Of a DNA stretch of 44,031 bases, positions 1 through 9,347 are shown one piece after another. Both the position numbers and the translations under genes were made by a program. Every line of letters begins with the position of its first letter. Position 1 is the first letter of the stretch. The notes under the pieces are model-generated. The model ran no database searches, was not told where the DNA came from, and saw nothing but the letters and a program-made list of their open reading frames with translations. The DNA is from Epulopiscium sp. Nele67-Bin005 (GTDB taxonomy: Bacteria; Bacillota; Clostridia; Lachnospirales; Cellulosilyticaceae): assembly GCA_002007365.1 (NCBI GenBank), contig LNZR01000066.1, positions 1 through 44,031 of the forward strand, in the 5' to 3' direction.

Positions 1-76
1 TCTTTCGATTGTCTCCCATCCTTTCCTGAGGTTTTCTTTGTTACTCATTCTGCTCTCAAATGGCGTTTACACTTCA

Positions 77-519
77 GTAACCAGGTTACCTTCGGCTTCC
101 ACCAGTAAACTGATTTCTTCTTCAATAAAACTCTGATTTACCCTGAAATAAACTGATAAACCTGATAAAACCTGATTTTCCTATGGAAATATCTCTAGGC
201 AAACACAGATTTCTTGTAACCAGGTTTGCCAGATGAAGACTTCAAACTGGGAAATTAACAACAAAGCAGATGGATGAAAGGAAAGATATTTGCAAAGAGC
301 AGGATATCCTTCTTTTTAAAATCATTAATAAAACTGACTCTAGCAAGATGTTTTCTTCAATTCTAAGTCTGTTTCCCTTGCAGCGAGGAGACGCCAGACT
401 CTGTCCATCAGTGTCTTTAATCACTACAGTTGTAAGTAAGAAGTGCTTCCAAAATGAGGTCCATGTCCAGTGAAGAAATCTAATTATGACCTGCAGCATG
501 TATACAGTAACCAGGTTAC
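77..519. repeat. Palindromic motif gtaaccaggttac occurring at 77-89 and 507-519, with a partial copy at 216-227
   Basis: Two exact 13-bp copies (GTAACC-A-GGTTAC inverted repeat) plus gtaaccaggttt. Possibly termini or body of a nonautonomous eukaryotic transposon. Confidence 0.5.
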
Positions 520-1048
520 TACAGTGCATATGAACGGGTTCCCTGATTACCAGCATAACTTGATTTCTTTGAGTAACATTGTCTCTTAAGTGCATGTAAT
601 CGTACTGAGTGAAGTTCACATCACATGTAGGTGCTTCTACACAAACGAGATTTAGTACCACACACAGATTAACCCTATGACTGTCTCTGGCAACCCACGC
701 TATGACCAACTATGATTTATATTACAAAAAAAAAGCCTGACCGATGTATCACTTCACATATTATATTGGTGATGTTGGCCTATCGCAGACATAACTGCAT
801 ATATTTTCTCCAATCTGCGCTGATATTAAAACTGTTTTTAAAAATGAGTGGGCTAGTGATTTAAATTATAGTAATTAAGTAGTTTGTCTAGCAGAGGGCA
901 GTCCGTTATTTAATATTTAATTACATTACATCTTTGCCACAAGTATTTCATTACTATAGTACATTTATAGCATTGGCCAATATGTTGAATATTTTCCTGC
1001 TCCTTCATATTGGTGTCGGCATCTGCCCAAAGAAATCCTATATTGTAC

Positions 1049-1100
1049 GGAACCCCAGGAAGACTAGCTAACTGCCTCTTGTGGTAGCTAATGGGGATCC
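1049..1100. repeat. Nested stem-loop resembling the 3' tail of a fish non-LTR retrotransposon/SINE
   Basis: ggaacccc...tagct...agcta...ggggatcc nested inverted repeat, followed by an A-rich aaataaacagataaacaaatgaataaac tail. Family assignment is from memory of similar fish sequences. Confidence 0.45.
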
Positions 1101-1756
1101 TTTAAATAAACAGATAAACAAATGAATAAACATTAATACAAACAAAAGGTTCCATTATTTTCACTGTACAATTGCTTTCTTACCAGTCCAGTTCAAGTAG
1201 TATCAGCGGTTGCTGTTCACTTAAATGGCGATACCTGATAAATAAAAATTTAGATGCATTTCACTCGCTAATTCAAATTACTTTTACCTCAGGACTGCAA
1301 AGGATGTCCTCTAAATTCAAAGAGCAATTTCATGGACATTTCAAGACTCCTTGAAGTCATCAGGCCTTGTCAGCCCAATATTTGGAGTAGGGCAGCTTCA
1401 AAAAAACCTACAATTGGGCCATTATCACTACAGAAAAAATCTAACAGTGAATTATCATTTGTTATTTTGGGGGCATTTACTTGTTGGAGGTTTTCTTTAT
1501 GAAAAACAGTTTATTTATCCATCTGTCGTGCACTTCTGTGCAGAATGGCATGCCAGATACCATTACTACAGACAACTGTGAAAATTAGCCTTCAGGATGC
1601 TGCACACAGAAACTGAGGCCAGCTATTGTTTCCCAAGATGTAGCACCTAACCTCCCCTAAAACCATAAATTATCAGAATTGTAATTAATACTCTGGAATT
1701 TGAATGTTTCTGCCTGTTTTATTTTAGGGGAATTTTGATCAAAAGACCATATTTTC

Positions 1757-1814
1757 TGTGTGTGTGTGTGTGTGTGAAGAAGAAGAACAAGAACAAGAAG
1801 GAGAAGAAGAAGAA
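1757..1814. repeat. Compound microsatellite (TG)10 followed by GAA/AAGAAC-rich tract
   Basis: tgtgtgtgtgtgtgtgtgtg then aagaagaagaacaagaacaagaaggagaagaagaagaa read directly. Confidence 0.95.
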
Positions 1815-1922
1815 TTGGGACGACATTTAAAAGAACACACTTTCCAAGAAGTTCCCCATGAGCGAAGGTGAAAACTCCCCTGCTAATGAATTTACTTGAC
1901 CAGCACAGCAACAGACTGTATT

Positions 1923-1949
1923 TGTGTGTGTGTGTGTGTATGTGTGTGT
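1923..1949. repeat. Interrupted (TG)n microsatellite
   Basis: tgtgtgtgtgtgtgtgtatgtgtgtgt read directly. Confidence 0.95.
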
Positions 1950-2439
1950 ACACTGTAAAAAGAGCTCAGGGGATGTAACTTCATGCAGTCTGATGTGCAG
2001 CTGTCAGTTCACGTCACTTTGTGACGATTTCTTTGAATCTGTGTTCATGTTTTATTGATTTTAAAGACATTCATGTTGTTTTTCTCTGAATGAAACAAAT
2101 CACTGTGCCACACTCATTAGTGAACACGACGCAGCGTTTAAATTTAACAATTTGAAAAACTGATGAAAGTCTCTGCAACCAAAAACATGACATTACTACA
2201 AGCATTTTAAAACAAGATGAAGAGCTGAAAAATGTGATCACACTGGAATATTTGCCTTGTTTCATCAGTTACAGACAGAAACTGCTCAAAGGAGATTTTC
2301 TTCTCAGAGTTTTAGTGTGATGAGCTGTAGAGTTCGAGCACTTCATGCTGCTGCAGGTTGATCCTCTGTGATTGACGGCCCAATATGAGCAGGTCGCGTC
2401 TTTCAGGCCTCGATGACAGAAAAGTTCATTTTCTTTCGT

Positions 2440-3696
2440 CAGGACACAATCTATTTGATTTTGATTTTGCAAACTTAAAGCATTATTTTTTTCTATATCA
2501 AAATTCAAAATATCAACTTCTCGTTGCTTATCAAAAATAGCTTGGCGAATATTTTCTAATTGTTGTTGTTTAGTAGCTTTTTCTTGTTTAAACTTATCAA
2601 AATCTTGTTCTAATTGCTCCAACTGCTTGACTTTTGCCGCTTTTTCAAGATTTAAAGCAATTTGTTTTGTATTTGATAATTCTATTTGATGGTTTAAATT
2701 TGCGATGTTGTCACTAGCATTTTGATTGACCTGTGCAATATCTTCGAGGAATTTCTCAAAATTACACACTCTTTCTTTAGAAACCTGAATATGTGAGTTA
2801 GCCTGTTCTTTAGTTTTTTCTAATTGTATGATCTTCTCACTCAAATTATCAATACTTTTTTGGACTTCTATACGTGAATTTTTGGCGTTCTCTTGCATCA
2901 CTACCAAATTATTTTTGCGAGTTTCTTCCTTATTATACTGTAAATTTACAATTTCTAAATTATTTTTGGAAGCCTCAATTTGGTTTTTAATTTGCGTATC
3001 TTCGTTCAAAAATAAATTGATATCTAATACTTTTATTTCATCTTGTAACTTTAAATATTGCTTTGTCTTCTCAGCCTCAACCCTTAGTGGCTCAAGCGTT
3101 CTTTCAATTTCGGAAACGATATCATCAACTCTTAATAGATTTTCTCTCTCTTTGGAGAGTTTTTGCCAAGCTTCTTGCCGACGAACCTTAAATTTATAAA
3201 TCCCTGTTGCCTCCTCAAATAAATTACGCCTCTCCTCAGGCTTTGAGCTTAACACCTTATCAATTTGACCCTGCCCAATAATTGAATACCCATCTTTTCC
3301 AATTCCAGTATCCATAAAGATTTCTTGAATATCTTTTAAACGGCAGGAAGCCCCATTTAAAAAATATTCACTTTCGTTAGAGCGATAAATACGACGTTTA
3401 ATAACTATAGTTTTAAATGCAATAGGCACACTATCTTCATTTTGAATAGTTAATGAAACTTCTGCAAAACTTAATGGGCGTTTTTCTTGAGTCCCTGCAA
3501 AAATCAAGTCTTCCATTTTTGATGCTCGCAACGATTTTGCGCTTTGTTCCCCCAAAACCCAACGAATTGCCTCGGCTATATTACTTTTCCCACTTCCGTT
3601 TGGACCAATAATCGCTGTAATTCCTTGAGGAATATCAAGTTTTATAGTTTCATCAAATGATTTAAAACCGTGTATCCCAACTTTTTCCAGATACAT
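2440..3696 (-). CDS. smc: Chromosome segregation protein SMC, N-terminal part only (truncated at contig chimera)
   Basis: MYLEKVGIHGFKSF..., Walker A GPNGSGKSN, coiled coil follows. The ORF call to 2269 runs into eukaryotic sequence. Confidence 0.93.
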
Positions 3697-3708
3697 AAAA
3701 TTCCACCT

Positions 3709-4434
3709 TTACTTATTTTTTTGCTCCTCAACTAATTTTTTGAGAGCCACATTTGCCGAATTTTGTTCAGCTTCTTTTTTACTTTTGCCTGTTCCTTGAC
3801 CAAGAGGAGTTTCCCCATGAAATACAGTTACATAAAAATCTTTGTTATGGTCTGGTCCTAATTCTTTTGTAATTTCGTATTTTAAAGGAATTGTACTTGT
3901 TTTTTGAATATGCTCTTGAAGCAAAGTTTTATAGTCTGAATAAAGTTTTTCAAACGATACATCTTTGATATTTAACAACAATACTTTATTGATAAATTTT
4001 TTAGTTTCTTCAAATCCACTATCTGTAAAAATTGCTCCTGTAATGGCCTCTAATGCATCTGCCAAAATGGAATTTCTCATTCTTCCTCCAGTAGCCTCTT
4101 CGCCTTTTCCAAGCAAAATATATTGACCAATGTCTAAAGTTTTGGCTGTATCTGCCAATGAAGCTTCACAAACTATGCTGGCACGCAATTTTGATAAATC
4201 CCCTTCTGGTAAATTTGGGTGCTTATTATACAAATATTCACTTACAATAAGGTCTAAAATTGCATCACCCAAAAATTCTAATCTTTCGTTATCTTTCACA
4301 TTTTGGTTACGATGTTCATTAGCATAAGAGCTATGCGTTATTGCTTGTTCAATAAGTGCATAATCGTTAAAATTATACTCTATTATATTTTGAAGCTTAG
4401 TTAGATTTTGAAAGTCTTTTTTCATATTATTCAT
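3709..4434 (-). CDS. rnc: Ribonuclease III
   Basis: NERLEFLGDAILDLIVSEYLY signature, C-terminal dsRBD (GTGKSKKEAEQNSANVALKKL). Confidence 0.97.
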   Translation of the reverse strand: MNNMKKDFQNLTKLQNIIEYNFNDYALIEQAITHSSYANEHRNQNVKDNERLEFLGDAILDLIVSEYLYNKHPNLPEGDLSKLRASIVCEASLADTAKTLDIGQYILLGKGEEATGGRMRNSILADALEAITGAIFTDSGFEETKKFINKVLLLNIKDVSFEKLYSDYKTLLQEHIQKTSTIPLKYEITKELGPDHNKDFYVTVFHGETPLGQGTGKSKKEAEQNSANVALKKLVEEQKNK

Positions 4435-4470
4435 CTCTTTCTTAAAATTATTTTGTATTTTTGCCTAAAA

Positions 4471-4494
4471 AAAAGCTTCGCAAAATACGAAGCT
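4471..4494 (-). terminator. Rho-independent terminator downstream of acpP
   Basis: Stem gcttcg/cgaagc followed by a T-run on the minus strand. Confidence 0.75.
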
Positions 4495-4496
4495 AG

Positions 4497-4733
4497 TTAA
4501 TCTAATCCTTTTTGTAGTTTGATATACTCAACGATGTCTTCAATATTTTTTATGTGTTTAATTTTGTGGGCTGGTATATCAACATCAAATTCCCTCTCAA
4601 TTTCCATAATAATTTGAAATACATCTAGGGAATCCACATTTAAATGTCTACGAAACGAAGTATGTGGCGTTAATTCATTCTCAGGAATATTTAATTGACT
4701 ACTAATAATTGCTTGAATTCTCTTAAAAACCAT
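4497..4733 (-). CDS. acpP: Acyl carrier protein
   Basis: 78 aa with DSLD phosphopantetheine site (LNVDSLDVFQIIMEIE). Confidence 0.95.
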   Translation of the reverse strand: MVFKRIQAIISSQLNIPENELTPHTSFRRHLNVDSLDVFQIIMEIEREFDVDIPAHKIKHIKNIEDIVEYIKLQKGLD

Positions 4734-4784
4734 CAGAACAATCTCCTTAAATTAAATTGCACTAATTAGTATATGTCATCAAGC

Positions 4785-5783
4785 TTATTTTGTTTGTTCA
4801 AATCTAGCAGTTATCTTATTAATTAAATCGTTCTCAACAAACCCTTGTGCCTGTAAAATTGTACTACAAATCTCGGCTTCTTTAGCGTTTCCATGAGTTT
4901 TTAATACGATACCCTTAACTCCCAAAAGAGGTGCTCCACCTTTATCTTCATAATAAAATTTATTTTTAATGCGACCAATTCCATCTTTCATTAATAAATA
5001 CGATAGTTTAGTTTTGAGGTTGCGTTTAAATTCAAACTTTAACATACCAAAAACCCATGTCCCAAAACCTTCCATAAATTTTAAAATTACGTTTCCAACA
5101 AATGCATCACACACCAAAACATCAGCTTTTCCATTAGGAATATCACGAGCTTCAACGTTTCCAATAAATCTAACCTTCTTATCATTTCTTAGAAGTTTAA
5201 AAGTCTCTTTTGTTAGCTCGTTTCCTTTTTCTTCTTCAGCACCAACGTTAATCAGACCAACTTTTGGACTTTGCACACCCATAAACTCTTTCATATAAAT
5301 CATTCCAATATGAGCAAACTGATGGAGGTAACTTGGTTTTGAGTCCATATTTGCACCACAATCAATAAGAAGAGTATATCCTCTTTTTGTAGGAATAAGC
5401 ACAGGTAAAGCCGCTCTCTCAACGCCTTTTATTCTACCCACAATCAAAGTTCCACCAGCAAGAAGCGCACCCGTATTACCTGCGCAAACAAAGCCATCAA
5501 CTTCTTTTTTCTTAACCAAATTAAGCCCTACAACCATCGAAGAGTCTTTTTTTGAACGAATAGCTGCAACAGGTGCATCATTCATTGTAATTTCTTCTGT
5601 TGTGTGTACAATTTCTACTTTTGTTTTATCATAATCATATTTATCAAGCTCTGTTTTTATAGATTTTTCATCTCCAACTAATACTAATGTTGCCGTAGTT
5701 GTTTTTAGGGCCTTAATACAGCCTTTTACAATTTCTTCTGGTGCATTATCGCCACTCATTGCATCTACTGCGATTTTCATCAA
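4785..5783 (-). CDS. plsX: Phosphate acyltransferase PlsX
   Basis: MKIAVDAMSGDNAPEEIVKG..., synteny with acpP and rpmF. Confidence 0.96.
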   Translation of the reverse strand: MMKIAVDAMSGDNAPEEIVKGCIKALKTTTATLVLVGDEKSIKTELDKYDYDKTKVEIVHTTEEITMNDAPVAAIRSKKDSSMVVGLNLVKKKEVDGFVCAGNTGALLAGGTLIVGRIKGVERAALPVLIPTKRGYTLLIDCGANMDSKPSYLHQFAHIGMIYMKEFMGVQSPKVGLINVGAEEEKGNELTKETFKLLRNDKKVRFIGNVEARDIPNGKADVLVCDAFVGNVILKFMEGFGTWVFGMLKFEFKRNLKTKLSYLLMKDGIGRIKNKFYYEDKGGAPLLGVKGIVLKTHGNAKEAEICSTILQAQGFVENDLINKITARFEQTK

Positions 5784-5819
5784 AAAACACCCCTTTATTT
5801 TATTATCTAAAATTTAATA

Positions 5820-5848
5820 TAGAAAAAGACAGCCTAAGCTGCCTTCTC
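5820..5848 (-). terminator. Putative terminator between rpmF and plsX
   Basis: Minus strand aaggcagcttaggctgtctttttc: short hairpin plus T-run. Confidence 0.5.
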
Positions 5849-5849
5849 A

Positions 5850-6026
5850 TTAGTCTACCGCAATCACTTGACGGTTTTTGTATTTTCCACACTCTTTACA
5901 TACACGGTGTGGCATCATTAATTCACCACAGCTGTGACATTCCACTAAGTTAAGTGGAGAAAGTTTCCAGTTAGCTTTACGTTGATTTCTTCTTGCTTTG
6001 GACGTTTTTCTTTTTGGTACTGCCAT
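5850..6026 (-). CDS. rpmF: 50S ribosomal protein L32 (58 aa, absent from ORF track)
   Basis: My translation: MAVPKRKTSKARRNQRKANWKLSPLNLVECHSCGELMMPHRVCKECGKYKNRQVIAVD; CxxC...CxxC zinc ribbon; RBS upstream. Confidence 0.97.
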   Translation of the reverse strand: MAVPKRKTSKARRNQRKANWKLSPLNLVECHSCGELMMPHRVCKECGKYKNRQVIAVD

Positions 6027-6049
6027 TTACTACACCTCCTAAGTTGTCA

Positions 6050-6556
6050 TTATTTTGAAGTAAAACGAAGAATATCTCTAAATTGTTCTAGTCTAATATC
6101 TATATCAGAATTTACACAGTCGCAAGGGTTCTCGTTTTGATTTGCCCCACATTCGCTACAAATCCCTAAACAGTCTTCTTTACAATAAAAACCTAGGGGT
6201 ATGTCTAAAGCAATACTAGCTAGTATATCATCAGATAAATCAATAGTTGACCCTATCACTTGTTTTACATCTTCATTTTCATTTTGGTAAATTTCATCTG
6301 TAGAAAACTCACCATACAACTCTGCATGAAGGGGATAATCCTCTTCTTGCCCACAACGGTTACAAAGTAATTTGAGCGTAGTATCTACAAACCCATTCAC
6401 TAAGTATAACGGCTTATGCTTTGAAACTTTACCATAAACCTTTGTTGTGCAAATTGTTTGTTGTGTGCCTAGCTTTAATCCTTTTAAATTAACTTCTGTA
6501 GTTTCATCAAAAGTCATCTCTGGACTATCAACCAAGGCTTGAATATCTAATTTCAT
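6050..6556 (-). CDS. YceD family protein (DUF177)
   Basis: CNRCG...CSECG cysteine pairs; sits next to rpmF as usual. Start set at MKLDIQ rather than 6586. Confidence 0.88.
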   Translation of the reverse strand: MKLDIQALVDSPEMTFDETTEVNLKGLKLGTQQTICTTKVYGKVSKHKPLYLVNGFVDTTLKLLCNRCGQEEDYPLHAELYGEFSTDEIYQNENEDVKQVIGSTIDLSDDILASIALDIPLGFYCKEDCLGICSECGANQNENPCDCVNSDIDIRLEQFRDILRFTSK

Positions 6557-6684
6557 GTATAACCCCTTTATCTGAAATGTATACATTACTTATTTCCCTA
6601 AAACTTACAATAATTTGGCGTTCAATGTAGGACGCTGACTAATTATATACTAGAAATTTGTTGGAGTCAAGGGGGGTAAGCAAC

Positions 6685-6719
6685 TTTAGCCCACTTATTG
6701 TAGCAAAAAGTGAGCTAAA
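6685..6719. promoter_or_regulatory. Hairpin in the yceD-ackA intergenic region
   Basis: tttagcccactt ... aagtgagctaaa, 12-bp arms with one G-U wobble; no clear T-run on the minus strand. Confidence 0.4.
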
Positions 6720-6767
6720 ATTGCCTTATTTGTAATTATACATATACAGGAATTGTTTGTCAACGCC

Positions 6768-7964
6768 TTATTTTTTAACTAATTCTACAGTATCACGCGC
6801 AATAACTAATTCTTCGTTAGTAGGCACTAGTAACATACGCACTTTTGCATCATCAGCCGACAAGTCACGAAGCTTTCCACGACACTTATTTTTCTCTTCA
6901 TCTATGCTAATTCCTAACCATGTTAATCTTTTAGCAAGAACAGAACGCATATGAGCTCCATTCTCTCCAAGACCTCCAGCAAATGCAACAGCATCAACCC
7001 CGTTCATAATTGCAGCATATGCCCCAATATAAGAAACTAATCTATGCTCAAAAATATCCATCGCTAAAGTACAAGTTGGGTCATTTGCCATAACTCCATC
7101 TTCGATTTCTCTAAAATCACTGCTAGTTTCTGATAATGCTAAAACTCCAGATTGTTTATTTAAAATATCATCAACTTCCTGAGCTGTTAAACCTTCTTTT
7201 TTCATTAAGTAAGGAATAATTGCTGGGTCAATATCTCCAGAACGAGTACCCATTACTAGACCTTCTAAAGGAGTCATACCCATTGAAGTTTCAACAGATT
7301 TTCCACCATTAACAGCACAAACACTTGCCCCATTTCCTAGGTGACACACGATAATTTTTGTTTCTTCTAATGGTTTACCAAGTAATTCTGCTGCTTTTTC
7401 AGAAACATATTTGTGAGATGTTCCGTGGAAACCATAACGACGAACTCCATGTTTTTTGTAAAACTCTGTTGGAATTGCGTATCTATAAGACTCAGCAGGC
7501 ATTGTTTGGTGGAAAGCTGTATCAAAAACTGCTACCATTGGTGTGTTTGGCATAATTTCACGACAAGCATCAATCCCTACAATGTTTGCTGGGTTGTGTA
7601 ATGGTGCAAGTTCGCTACATTCTTTAATTGCATCTTCAACTTCTTCAGTAATAATAACAGAAGCTTTAAATTTCTCTCCACCATGAACTACTCTATGCCC
7701 AACAGCTGTAATTTCGTCCACACTATCTACACATTTAGTTGCTCCTGTAGTTAAAAATTCGATAACTTTTTTAACAGATATGATATGGTCACTAAATTCT
7801 CCCATTTCTTTAACCGCTTCTTGCCCTACAGTTTCATGTTTAATAAAAGAACCATCAATTCCAATTCTTTCGCAAATTCCAATCGCAATAATGCTTTCAT
7901 CTTCCATATTTAATAGTTGATATTTTAATGATGAACTACCACAATTTAATACTAAAACTTTCAT
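6768..7964 (-). CDS. ackA: Acetate kinase
   Basis: MKVLVLNCGSSSLKYQL, GFHGTSHKYV, TRSGDIDPAI motifs. Confidence 0.98.
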   Translation of the reverse strand: MKVLVLNCGSSSLKYQLLNMEDESIIAIGICERIGIDGSFIKHETVGQEAVKEMGEFSDHIISVKKVIEFLTTGATKCVDSVDEITAVGHRVVHGGEKFKASVIITEEVEDAIKECSELAPLHNPANIVGIDACREIMPNTPMVAVFDTAFHQTMPAESYRYAIPTEFYKKHGVRRYGFHGTSHKYVSEKAAELLGKPLEETKIIVCHLGNGASVCAVNGGKSVETSMGMTPLEGLVMGTRSGDIDPAIIPYLMKKEGLTAQEVDDILNKQSGVLALSETSSDFREIEDGVMANDPTCTLAMDIFEHRLVSYIGAYAAIMNGVDAVAFAGGLGENGAHMRSVLAKRLTWLGISIDEEKNKCRGKLRDLSADDAKVRMLLVPTNEELVIARDTVELVKK

Positions 7965-8064
7965 ATTTCAATACTCTCCTTAATGTCCCATAATCTAAAT
8001 TTAAACCGAATACTATATTTGATAGGCTCTCTCCCCAAAATATGACAAGAGAACCTTTAATTTA

Positions 8065-9066
8065 TTAATCTACTTGTTGAGCTTGAACTGCAGTAACAGC
8101 AACTACCCCAACAATATCTTCTGCACTACAACCACGAGAGAGGTCATTTACAGGCTTTGCAAATCCTTGAGTAAGTGGTCCATAAGCTCCAGCCTTTGCA
8201 AGTCTTTGAACTAACTTATAAGAAATATTACCTGAGTCTAAGTCTGGGAAAATTAATACGTTTGCATCTCCAGCTACAGGGCTATTTGGTGCTTTAGCTT
8301 TGGCAGCATCTGGAACTATTGCAGCATCAACTTGTAACTCCCCATCAACTTTTACATCTGGCATAATTTCTTTTGCAATTCTAGTTGCCTCAACAACTTT
8401 ATCAACATCTGGGTGTTCTGCACTACCATAAGTAGAGTGAGATAACATCGCTACAATTGGTTCTGCTTCCACTAATTGCTTAAAGCTATTTGCCGAACTT
8501 TTTGCAATTTGAGCTAATTGTTCAGCTGTTGGATTTTGGTTTAGTCCACAATCTCCAAATACGAAAATTCCATTATGCCCACTTGTGCAATTTGGAACGT
8601 CTATGATGAAAAATGTTGATGCAACCTGTGTTCCTGGTTTAGTTTTTAAAATTTGTAATGATGGACGAAGAACATCAGCTGTTGAGTGAACTGCTCCTGC
8701 AACAACACCATCTGCCATTCCTTGTTGTACCATCATAATCCCCAAATGAACAGGGTCTTTTAAGAATTTTTTTGCCTTTCCTTCCGTCATACCTTTACGC
8801 TCTCTAAGTTTTACAAGAGCCTCGATATAAGCTTCTTTGTGTTCAAAAGTTTTTGGATTTACTACAGTCGCCTTAGAAATATCTAAATTTGCTTCTTGAG
8901 CCATCTCAGCAATCTCAACCTCATCTCCAATCAGGATTAAATTTGCAAATCCCTCTTGTAAAATAATGTGAGCTGCCTCCAAAGTACGGATATCCTCAGG
9001 TTCTGGTAATGCAATAGTTTTAATTGAATTTTTTGCGTGAGCTTTAATTGTTTCTAAAAAAGACAT
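8065..9066 (-). CDS. pta: Phosphate acetyltransferase
   Basis: PTA_PTB-type sequence with GVVAGAVHSTADVLRPSLQI; adjacent to ackA. Confidence 0.97.
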   Translation of the reverse strand: MSFLETIKAHAKNSIKTIALPEPEDIRTLEAAHIILQEGFANLILIGDEVEIAEMAQEANLDISKATVVNPKTFEHKEAYIEALVKLRERKGMTEGKAKKFLKDPVHLGIMMVQQGMADGVVAGAVHSTADVLRPSLQILKTKPGTQVASTFFIIDVPNCTSGHNGIFVFGDCGLNQNPTAEQLAQIAKSSANSFKQLVEAEPIVAMLSHSTYGSAEHPDVDKVVEATRIAKEIMPDVKVDGELQVDAAIVPDAAKAKAPNSPVAGDANVLIFPDLDSGNISYKLVQRLAKAGAYGPLTQGFAKPVNDLSRGCSAEDIVGVVAVTAVQAQQVD

Positions 9067-9251
9067 AAAATTCCCCTTTCATTTTTAATTGATAAGTTAT
9101 TCTTTTTATATTATAGACAAAATGTTCTATGTATACAAGAGAAATTTGCAATTTTTTTAGTTATTTTCACGTTAAATTTGTAACATTTGGAAGGTTAAAG
9201 TATTTATAAATCTTTTTAACTCGAAAATATGGAGTTATTTCACTTTTTCTC

Positions 9252-9280
9252 ATGACATTTTTCATAAAATGACTTATAAT
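9252..9280 (+). promoter_or_regulatory. Putative sigma-A promoter for the tandem unknown genes
   Basis: ATGACA - 17 bp - TATAAT upstream of the 9348 start. Confidence 0.5.
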
Positions 9281-9347
9281 ATTCATAGAACTATTATATT
9301 AAAATTTTATAATTTATTAATCATTAACCAAATAGGAAGGAGTTACT

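Larger units (their letters stand above)
1..2420. other. Eukaryotic (probably teleost) DNA segment, probable chimeric/contaminant end of contig
   Basis: No convincing bacterial ORF or RBS; TG and GAA microsatellites; retroposon-like stem-loop at 1049-1100; composition changes at ~2.4 kb, inside the smc reading frame. Exact junction uncertain (about 2380-2460). Confidence 0.8.

Noticed and set aside
242-709. 155-aa minus-strand ORF in the eukaryotic segment
   Set aside because: No RBS or recognisable domain; overlaps repeats; chance ORF in non-bacterial DNA.
1657-1953. 98-aa ORF with HTHTHTH repeats
   Set aside because: Translation of the TG microsatellites, not a protein.
1-2420. Horizontal transfer of host DNA into the bacterium
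   Set aside because: It interrupts essential smc at the contig end and carries microsatellites and retroposon-like sequence, so a chimera is much simpler. Read mapping is still needed.
5741-5953. 70-aa plus-strand ORF
   Set aside because: Overlaps rpmF on the opposite strand; rpmF is unambiguous.
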